From: Avena insularis
Taxonomy: Eukaryota; Streptophyta; Magnoliopsida; Poales; Poaceae
Direction of reading: 5' to 3'
Length of the DNA: 64,000 nt
Assembly (NCBI GenBank): GCA_023614405.1
Contig: CM042692.1
Span: 118,041,503-118,105,502, forward strand
The stretch's first letter is position 1; every line of letters starts with the position of its first letter. Positions 53,542 through 63,082 of this stretch are shown here, in pieces. Under the pieces are notes generated by a model. It ran no database searches. It was not told the origin of the DNA and saw nothing but the letters and a program-made list of their open reading frames with translations. A program made the position numbers and the translations under genes.

Positions 53542-54841
53542 TCACTCCTCATCAGACCACTTGAGGCGCTTGCCATCATTCCAGGTACTCCACATCCGAC
53601 GAACTACTTTGTCCCAATTGGCATCTGACTTGGCTTTCCTATCTTCAGTGTCCTGCGGCACAATTAGCGGTGCATCATAGGCCTAATTGTTGCCGCTAGA
53701 AGATGCCGTCTCTTTGTTTGCCGCTTCAGCTGCAGCCTCTCTGTCAGCTGCTTCTTCAGCTGCAAGCTCTTTTTCAGCTGCTTTTGCAGCCTCTCTGTCA
53801 GCTGCTTCAACTTCAAACTTAGCTATTCTGCATTTTCTACAAAGGGCTCCCCTAAGCTCGTCTTCCCTCTTGCAAATAGGGCAAAACATGAGGTAACATA
53901 GAAAAAAATGGATCTTCTTGTACAGCTGGTGGGTCACGGAAGCATCTATGGCTGCATAATTCAGGTTTATATCAGACAACGGCCACTCGTCCCAAAAATC
54001 GTGCCTATCCATAGGGAAATCTTCCTTCATCGTGTCGTACGACTCATCGAGGATTCTAGTTGCGAGTGAAGCCATTCTATCCTTCTTCCTGCCCCCTAGG
54101 ATCTTGACAAGACGCTGAATATCGATCCAGTTGTGCGCAGGAATTATAATTTCCTCTTGATACCATTTTGAAAAATCAGTTGTTGTGTCGTAAGGCGTAA
54201 AAACAATTCCCTTTTTCAAGGAAGGGGCGCAATGGACATTTCTGTCATCTGAAAGTATGTAGTTTGTCATCACCAAAATTTGTAACTACAAATATTTTGT
54301 CAATGCAAGATCATCATATCAATATAATTTTGAAAAGTTTAGTAAATGCAAGATCAAGACTCTCAACATTGTATTGTCATAATTTATTCGGTTTTGCTAT
54401 TTCTCAGTCGACTGAACGAGTTGCACATTTCTTTTAACTATGGTTGTACTTTTCTTAGGTGATTGAGACTAAAGAAAATCTCAGTCGATTGAGACATAGC
54501 CAAACCCTAATTTATTTGGTCCTAAGTAAAATCCAGTAGTAGCAAGATGAGCAAGTGGATAAAGAACAAGAGGAGAAAACCCTAAAAGCGGTTAGCTATA
54601 GAGAGCAGATCTACAAACCTGGAGAGGTGGTAGAGGAGGACGTGTTTCCGCATGGCAAGTTGAACGACGGTGACTTCACTCCCTTCATATGGGTGCTCTG
54701 GGGTGTACTCGAGGTCCAATCCCACAAACTTGTCCTCATCTATCCCAAGCCAACCCTCGTACATCCTCAGGTGTAGACAACGTCTATCTTCTTGTTGTCA
54801 TGGGTAGTGAAGCTTGTCTCTAGAGTGCGTAGATCTTCCAT
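53542..54841 (-). pseudogene. DEDD 3'-5' exonuclease-like gene, copy B (better kept)
   Basis: Read on the minus strand from the ATG at 54841 (MEDLRTLETSFTTHDNKK, then IDVVYT). A frame change follows, shared with copy A, and the frame resumes with FVGLDLEYT (exo motif I). Exon 1 can end at 54615 before GTAGAT and exon 2 can start at 54285 after TTTGTAG, both in phase 0. Exon 2 is open for about 200 codons: HNWIDIQRL, then WPLSDINLNYAAIDASVTH (motif III Y-x3-D), then CPIC...CRKC with ten residues between the pairs, then an Ala/Glu-rich helix. The frame meets TAG at 53683-53685 where copy A has CAG; without it the tail would run to 53542. Family: plant WRN-like exonucleases, by motif only. Confidence 0.65.
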
Positions 54842-55017
54842 GGCGGCAAGGAGAAGATGGGAAGAAGATAGTAGATGATAGGAAGAAGAAGAGTGGTTTC
54901 TGCGAGGCAGGGGAACGGTGGAACTGTCAATGCGCTTTTATGGTAGGGGTAACGATTGGGACGAAAGTCCAAGGAGAGATGGGGGGGTGGCCGTTCCAGC
55001 TTCTGAGTAAACAAAAA

Positions 55018-55027
55018 ATAATTATAA
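55018..55027 (-). promoter_or_regulatory. Possible TATA box of exonuclease-like gene, copy B
   Basis: On the minus strand GTTATAATTATT lies about 180 bp upstream of the ATG at 54841. The same box is kept in copy A at 42201-42210. The start of transcription is not known. Confidence 0.35.
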
Positions 55028-55347
55028 CGCCGATACATAGGCCCTGTTTCGTCACGTCAATACACTGGGTAGGTGGTGTTGTCCTATCCACTATGCCAAC
55101 GCTGCAAGCCTACGTGACATCCACCCCGCCTAAGCGACAGGAGGGACATAGCGGTGAACTGACAGGGGGGGCCAACTTGACGCCCGTTAGCCTGATTTTT
55201 TGTATTGAAACGTAAAGTTGAATTCGTGCCGAAAAATACCCTCTGAGTATTTGGCACACCAACTCTAGTCATCTCGGCTGATTTCAGGGAACTTGGGTAC
55301 GGCGTTGCCTGTACACCCCAACTTTCGGGCCGCAAAGTGATAATCTC

Positions 55348-58300
55348 CATGCAATGACACTAGTGGATCCATAGGTGGATTGTGAAAAGAACACACATGC
55401 ATTGAACTCTGGTGGATCCATATGCAATGACACTGGTGGATCCATGTGTGGTATCTGAAAAGAACACACATTTCATTGACAATGGTAGATCCATATGTGG
55501 TTTGTGAAAGAACATACATCTAGTGACTCCAGCTGTGGTTAATGAGAAGAACACACATGTAATGACACTAGTGGATCCATATGTGGTTAATGAAAATAAC
55601 ACACATGCAATGACTGTAGATGTGGTTAATGAAAAGAACACACATGCAATGACACTAGTGGATCCATAGGTGGATTGTGAAAAGAACACACATGCAATGG
55701 CTCTAGCTGTGATTAATAATAAGAACACACATGCAATGACACTGGTGAATCCATATGTGGTCTCTGAAAAGAACAGACATGCAATGACTCTAGTGGATCC
55801 ATATGTGGTATGTGAAAAAATAGACATGAAATGACTCTAGCTGTGGTTAATGAGAAGAACACACATGCAATGACACTGGTGGTTCCATATGTGGTTTGTG
55901 AAAAGAACATACATGCAATGACTCTAGTTGTGGTTAATGAGAAGAACACACATGCAATGACACTAGTGGATCCACAGGTGGATTGTCAAAAGAACACACA
56001 TTTAATGACTCTATCTGTGGTTAATGAGAAGAACACACATGCAATGACACTGGTGGGTCCATATGTGGTCTCCGAAAAGAAGAGACATGCAATGACTCTG
56101 GTGGCTCCATATGTGGTCTATGAAAAGAACACACATGCAATGACACTATATGTGGTTAATGTAAGAATACACATTTCAATGACAATGGTGGTTCCATACG
56201 TGGTTTGTGAACAGAACGCACATGCAATGACTCTAGTTGTGGTTAATGAAAAGAACACACATGCAATGACTCTATTGGATCCATAGGTGGATTGTGAAAA
56301 GAACACACATGCAATGACACTGGTGGATCCATATGTGGTCTCTGAAAAGAACACACATGCAATGACACTGGTGGATCCATATGTGGTCTCTGAAAAGAAT
56401 ACACATGCAATGACACTTGTGGATCCATAGGTGGATTGTGAAAAGAACACACATGCAATGACTCTAGTTGTTGTTAATAATAAGAACACATATTCAATGA
56501 CACTGGTGGATCCATATGTGGTCTCTAAAAAGAACAGACATGCAATGACTCTGGTGGATCCATATGTGGTTGTGAAAAGAATATACATGAAATAACTCTA
56601 GCTGTGGTTAATGAGAAGAACACGCATGCAATGACAATGGTGGTTCCATATGTGGTTTGTGAAAAGCACAGACATGCAATGACGCTAGTTGTGGTTAATG
56701 ATAGGAACACACATGCAATGACACTGGTGGATCCATAGGTGCATTGTGAAAAGAACACACATGCAATGAACTCTGGTGGATCCATATGCAATGACACTGG
56801 TGGATTCATGTGTGGCCTCTAAAAAGGACACACATTTCAATGACACTGGTAGATCCATATGTGGTCGGTGAAAAGAACACACATGCAATGGCACTAGATG
56901 TGGTTAATGAAAGAATACACATTTCAATGACAATGGTGGTTCAATATGTGGTTTGTGACAAGAACACACATGCAATGACTCTAGCTGTGGTTGATGAAAA
57001 GCACACACATGCAATAACACTGGTGGGTCCATAGGTGGATTGTGAAAAGAACACACATGCAATAAACTCTAGTTGTTGTTAATAAAAAGAACACACATGC
57101 AATGACACTAGTGGATCCATAGGTGGATGGTGAAAAGAACACACATGCATTGAACTCTGGTGGATCCATACGCAATGACACTGGTGGATCCATGTGTGGT
57201 CTCTGAAAAGAACACACATTTCAATGACACTGGTAGATCCATAAGTGGTTTGTGAAAAGAATATACATCTAGTGACTCTATCTATGGTTAATGAGAAGAA
57301 CACACATTCAATGACACTAGTGGATCCATATGTGGTTAATGAAAATAACACACATGCAATGCCTGTAGCTGTGGTTAATGAAAACAAAACACATGCAATG
57401 ACACTGGTGGATCCATAGGTGGATTGTGAAAAGAACACAAATGCAATGACTCTACCTGTGGTTAATAATAAGAACACACATGCAATGACACTGGTGAATC
57501 CATATGTGGTCTCTGAAAAGAACAGACATGCAATGACTCTAGTGGATCCATATGTGGTATGTGAAAAAAATAGACATGAAATGACTCTAGCTGTGGTTAA
57601 TGAGAAGAACACACATGCAATGACACTGGTGGTTCCATATGTGGTTTGTGAAAAGAACATACATGCAATGACTCTAGCTGTGGTTAATGAGAAGAACACA
57701 CATGGAATGACACTAGTGGATCCACAGGTGGATTGTCAAAAGAACACACCTGTAATGACTCTATCTGTGGTTAATGAGAAGAACACACATGCAATGACAC
57801 TGGTGGGTCCATATGCGGTCTCTGAAAAGAATAGACATGCAATGACTTTGGTGGATCCATATGTGGTCTATGAAAAGAACACACATGCAATGGCACTAGA
57901 TGTGGTTAATGTAAGAATACACATTTCAATGACAATGGTGGTTCGATACATGGTTTGTGAACAGAACACACATGCAATGACTCTAGCACTGGTTAATGAA
58001 AAGAACACACATGCAATGACTCTAGTGGATCCATAGGTGGATTGTGAAAAGAACACACATGCAATGACACTGGAGGATCCATATGTTGTCTCTGAAAACA
58101 ACACACATGCAATGACACTGGTGGATCCATATGTGGTCTCTGAAAAGAATACACATGCAATGACACTTGTGGATCCATAGGTGGATTGTAAAAAGAACAC
58201 ACATGCAATGACTCTAGTTTTTGTTAATAATAAGAATGCACAAGCAATGACACTAGTGGATCCATATGTGGTCTATGAAAAGAACAGACATGCAATGACT

Positions 58301-61300
58301 CTGGTGGGTCCATATGTGGTTGTTAAAAGAATAGACATGAAATGACTCTAGCTGTGGTTAATGAGAAGAACACACATGCAATGACAATGGTGGTTCCATA
58401 TGTGGTTTGTGAAAAGAACACACATGCAATGACGCTAGTTGTGGTTAATGATAAGAACACACATGCAAAGACACTGGTGGATCCATAGGTGGATTGTGAA
58501 AAGAACACACATGCAATGAACTCTGGTGGATCCATATGAAATGACACTAGTGGATCCATGTGTGGTCTCTAAAAAGAACACACATTTCAATGACACTGGT
58601 GGATCCATATGTGGATTCTGAAAAGAACATACATCCAGTGACTCTAGATGTGGTAAATGCGAAGAACACACATGCAATGGCACTGGTGGATCCATATGTG
58701 GTTAATGAAAATAACACACATGCACTGACTCTAGTTGTTGTTAATAAAAAGAACACACATGCAATGACACTGGTGGATCCATATGTGGTCTCTGAAAAGA
58801 ACAAACATGCAATGACACTGGTGGATCCATATATGGTCTATGAAAAGAATAGTCATGAAATGACTCTAGATGTGGTTAATGAAAGAATACACATTTCAAT
58901 GACAATGGTCGTTCCATATGTGGTTAATGAAAAGAACAGACATGCAATGACTCTAGCCATGGTTAATGAGAAGAACACACATGCAATGACACTGGTGGGT
59001 CCATATGTGGTTAATGAAAATAACACAAATGCAATGAACTCTAGCTCTAGTGAATGAAAATAACACACGCAATGACACTATTGGATCCATAGGTGGATTG
59101 TGAAAAGAACACACATGCATTAACTCTAGTTGTTATTAATAATAAGAACACACATGCAATGACACTGGTGGATCCATATGTGGTCTCTGAAAAGAACAGA
59201 CATGCAATGAATCTAGTGGATCCATATGTGGTCTGTGAAAAGAACACACATGCAATGACACTAGATGTGGTTAATGAAAGAATACACATTTCAATGACAA
59301 TGGTGGTTCCATGTGTGGTTTGTGAGAAGAACACACATGCAATTACTCTAGTTGTGGTTGATGGAAAGAACACACATGCAATGACACTGGTGGGTCCATA
59401 GGTGGATTGTGAAAAGAACACACATGCAATGAACTCTAGTTGTTGTTAATAAAAAGAACACAAATGCAATGACACTATTGGATCCATAGGTGGATTGTGA
59501 AAAGAACACACATGCTTTGAAATCTGGTGGATCCATATGCAATGACACTGGTGGATCCATGTATGGTCTCTGATAAGAACACACATTTCAATGACATTGG
59601 TGGATCCATATGTGGTTAATGAAAAGAACATACATCCAGTGACTCTAGCTGTGGTTAATGAGATGAACACACATGCAATGACACTAGTGGATCCATATGT
59701 GGTTAATGAAAATAACACACATGCAATGACTCTAGTTGTTGTTAATGAAAAGAACACACATGCAATAAGACTGGTGGATCCATAGGTGGATTGTGAAAAG
59801 AACACACATGCAATGACTCTAGCTGTGGTTAATAATAAGAACACACATGCAATGACACTAGTGAATCCATATGTGGTCTCTAAAAAGAACAGACATGCAA
59901 TGACTCTGGTGGATCCATATGTTGTATGTGAAAAGAATAGACATGAAATGACTCTACCTGTGGTTAATGAGAAGAACACAGATGCAATGACACTGGTGGT
60001 TCCATATGTGGTTTGTGAAAAGAACACACATGCAATGACTCTAGCTGTGGTTAATGTGAAGAACACACACTCTAGCTGCGGTTAATGTGAAGAACACACA
60101 TGCAATGACACTAGTGGATCCATAGGGGGATTGTCAAAAGAACACACATGTAATGACTCTAGCTTTGGTTAATGAGAAGAACACACATGCAGTGACACTG
60201 GTGGGTCCATATGTGGTCTCTGAAAAGAACAGACATGCAATGACTCTGGTGGATCCATATGTGTTCTGTGAAAAGAACACACATGTAATGACACTAGATG
60301 TGGTTAATGAAAGAATACACATTTCAATGACAATGGTGGTTCCATATGTGGTTTGTGAAAAGAGCACACATGCAATGACTCTAGCTGTGGTTAATGAGAA
60401 GAATACACATGCAATGACTCTAGTGGATCCATCGGTGGATTGTGAAAAGAACACACATGCAATGACACTGGTGGACCCATATGTGGTCTTTCAAAGGAAC
60501 ACACATGCAATGATACTGGTGGATCCATATGTGGTCTCTGAAAATAATACACATGCAATGACACTTGTGGATCCATAGGTGGGTTGTGAAATGAATAGAC
60601 ATGCAATGACTCCAGATGTGGTTAATGAAAGAAAACACATTTCAATGACAATGGTGGTTCCATATGTGGTTTGTGAAAAGTACAGACATGCAATGACTCT
60701 TGCTATGGTTAATGAGAAGAACACACATGCAATGACATAAGTGGATCCATATGTGGTTAATTAAAATAACACACATGCAATGACTCTGGTTGTTGTTAAT
60801 AAAAATAACACACATGCAATCACACTGGTAGATCCATATGTGGTCTGTGAAGAGAACACACATGCAATGACACTGGTGGGGGTGGATGTGGTCTGTGAAA
60901 AGAATAGACATGAAATGACTCTATATGTGGTTAATGAGAAGAACACACATGCAATGATACTGGTGGTTCCATATGTGGTTTATGAAAATCACACACATGC
61001 AATGACTCTAGCTATAGTTAATGAGAAGAACACACATGCAACGACATTGGTGGATCCATAGGTGGATTGTGAAAAGAACACACATCCAATGAACTCTCTT
61101 GGATCCATATGCAATGACACTGGTGGATCCATGTGTGGTCTCTAAAAGAACACACATTTCAATGACATTGGTGGATCCATATGTGGTTTGTGAAAAGAAC
61201 ATACATCCAATGACTCTTGATGTGGTTAATGAGAAGAACACACATGCAATGACACTAGTGGATCCATATGTGGTTAATGAAAATAACACACATGCAATGA

Positions 61301-61652
61301 CTCTAGTTGCTGTTAATAAAAAGAACACACGTGCAATGACATTGGTGGATCCATATGTGGTCTCTGAAAAGAACAGACATGCAATGACACTGGTGGATCC
61401 ATATGTGGTCTGTGAAAACAACAGACATGCAATGACACTGGTGGATCCATATGTGGTCTGTGAAAACAACACACATGCAATGACACTGGTGGATCCATAT
61501 GTGGTCTGTGAAGAGAACCGCCATGCAATGAACTCTGGTGGATCCTTATGTGGTCTATGAAAAGAATAGACATGAAATGACTCTAGATGTGGTTAATGAA
61601 AGAATACTCATTTCGATGGCGATGGTGGTTCCATATGTGGTTTGTGAAAAGA
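55348..61652. repeat. Satellite array 4 (type 2 monomers)
   Basis: About 6.3 kb, roughly 135 monomers of the type 2 subfamily. The first 2.8 kb matches array 3a; the remainder (about 58190-61652) has no counterpart in segment A's flank. A landmark, tggatccatatgcaatgacac, recurs near 55413, 56779, 57160, 59527 and 61105, showing an irregular longer period of about 0.4-2.4 kb. The array ends in a partial unit, tggtttgtgaaaagag, at 61652. Confidence 0.94.
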
Positions 61653-61696
61653 GATTTTCCCTCTCTCTCGGTCACAAATATCACAAAATCCCAAAC

Positions 61697-61786
61697 ATGT
61701 GCTCACTCTGGGTGCTACGCCCTGATTGGCTGACACAGATGTCACGCGGGTCGTCTCCAGCAACCGTTGATCCTATGTGATCCAAC
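61697..61786 (+). repeat. Diverged third copy of the A/B upstream fragment
   Basis: About 90 bp that align with 38519-38607 (segment A) and 51355-51443 (segment B): tgtgctcac.ctg..tgctac, then attgg...tcaca.tgtcac, then caaccgttgat.ct.tgtgatccaac. Identity looks like 75-80 percent by eye. It sits 45 bp from the array edge, on the right side of type 2 satellite, whereas in A and B it sits about 150 bp from the right edge of type 1 satellite. Confidence 0.75.
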
Positions 61787-61917
61787 TGGCAGGATAACCC
61801 CTCCCTTCTCCACTTTTTTTATGCATGGTCTATCCGTGCCGCCTCTCTATCCGTGCCACCGATACTTTACCTCCATATAAACAAGTGAAAATCCATCTAT
61901 CTAAATAAAATAAATGA

Positions 61918-62475
61918 TCATATTTCGAAGAAGCTATCATCTTCGTCTTCCGGTTCGTCCTCATCTTTGTCAATGCCATGGTCCTTGCTATCGTCGCCGT
62001 CGGTGTCCTCCTCTGATGACTCGACACTGCCCCCTTCCTCGAATAAGTGCGCTATCTTCTCGTCAAATTCCTCCTCCTCCTCTTCGTAGTCCCACGGGTC
62101 CACATCACTCTCCTCCGCTTCTGCCTCCAACCGATCGATGAACGCCTCCTTGTTGGCCGAGTCAGACTCATCCAAATAGCTGTCTCCTCTCTTCTTCCTG
62201 GTCTTCTTATCGTTCCTCTTCTTGTCCGTACTCGCCGGTGCAACACACGCCCCCGTCCTGGCTACTGCTTTGCGCTCGTCCGTCACTGCAGGTACCCCAT
62301 GCTCCTCTTGTGCGGCTGGTACGAGCTTCAATGTCGTGGTGTCCTCGAGTGTCGATGTCGATGGATCCTGATGTGGTCGGACATGACTTGCTTCTTCAGC
62401 AGGCGACTCGCGAGTGCGAATGATGCAGCGAAGAGCTGGGGACAGGACGGTCAGTGGACGGCTTGGACCTGCCAT
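61918..62475 (-). CDS. Acidic, nuclear-looking protein of unknown function (185 aa)
   Basis: Minus-strand frame from the ATG at 62475 to TGA at 61918. The context GGAAATGGCA is a strong plant start; an alternative GTG two codons upstream is less likely. Residues 1-80 are mixed and low in recognisable motifs. A basic stretch DKKRNDKKTRKKRGD at about residues 83-97 could serve as a nuclear localisation signal. Residues from about 100 on are strongly acidic (DPWDYEEEEEEFDEK, then GDDSKDHGIDKDEDEPEDED) and end in DDSFFEI. I do not recognise the family; acidic tails of this kind occur in histone or chromatin binders, but also in transposon proteins. The neighbouring gene at 63083 is divergent. Confidence 0.5.
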   Translation of the reverse strand: MAGPSRPLTVLSPALRCIIRTRESPAEEASHVRPHQDPSTSTLEDTTTLKLVPAAQEEHGVPAVTDERKAVARTGACVAPASTDKKRNDKKTRKKRGDSYLDESDSANKEAFIDRLEAEAEESDVDPWDYEEEEEEFDEKIAHLFEEGGSVESSEEDTDGDDSKDHGIDKDEDEPEDEDDSFFEI

Positions 62476-63082
62476 TTCCACGGCGAGAGGGCATCATGCT
62501 TGAGGTAGTTGTTCCGAATGGTCGATGGCGGGTACACAGAGTGGGGTGTCGATCTGATCAAGGACGCGCAGAGGTTTCATGCATCGTGTTCACGCATGCA
62601 TTTGTCGATTATCAAAAAAAGTAATATCTCGCGTACTGAACATAATTTGATCACAACAAAAGTGGCACGGTGTATTCTAGACTCGTAAATATCCCGTGTG
62701 TGCCTGTCGATGTGGAGTTCGATGGAGTTCGACGTGCCGAGATGATCGTGCAATAGTTGGGCGCGTCATTGCCCCATCAACACGTGACACACGCACACGG
62801 GACATGCACGCCGATGCCCATGATGACCACCCGACTCGCACTCCTCTTATTATATACTGGATTTTAGGCGGCACCGAAGACCATTGAACTGTCCATCGCA
62901 ATAAATACAAGTCCCATCGATTCCCTACCCCTGCCTCGCTGGCTTCTTTGAGAAGGTAGACCGTACACGGTGGTCTTGTATAATAGTAGTAGTACTACTA
63001 GACCACGGCCTGTACTTTTTGACTCTTCTCCCACACTAATCACTATCTTCTTCCTCCTACTGCCACCCTCACCCTGCAAGCC
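62476..63082. promoter_or_regulatory. Divergent promoter region
   Basis: About 600 bp between two divergent starts. On the plus side a TTATTATATACT box at 62847-62858 could place transcription start near 62885, giving a leader of about 200 bases. No repeat of the satellite family is found here. Confidence 0.45.
62970..63006 (+). other. Nested inverted repeat in the leader
   Basis: GTGGTCT (62970-62976) pairs with AGACCAC (63000-63006), and between them lies the 14 bp perfect palindrome TAGTAGTACTACTA (62987-63000). If transcribed in the leader of the plus-strand gene this could fold. A role is not shown. Confidence 0.55.

Larger units (their letters stand above)
51208..55347. repeat. Segment B: second copy of segment A
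   Basis: Matches 38371-42530 at an offset of 12817-12837 bp. It carries the same convergent gene pair. In segment B the exonuclease-like gene is better kept than in segment A. From 51208 to about 51900 there is upstream sequence without any other feature that I recognise. Confidence 0.93.

Noticed and set aside
597..61652. Hundreds of long open frames in the arrays on both strands (up to 257 codons), encoding regular 13, 16 and 17 residue repeats
   Set aside because: They arise because 39, 48 and 51 bp monomers preserve a frame on both strands. The 43 bp unit ends the plus frame again and again at TGA, overlapping frames on opposite strands are equally long, and there is no start context, leader or splice structure. 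I read them as satellite, not protein.
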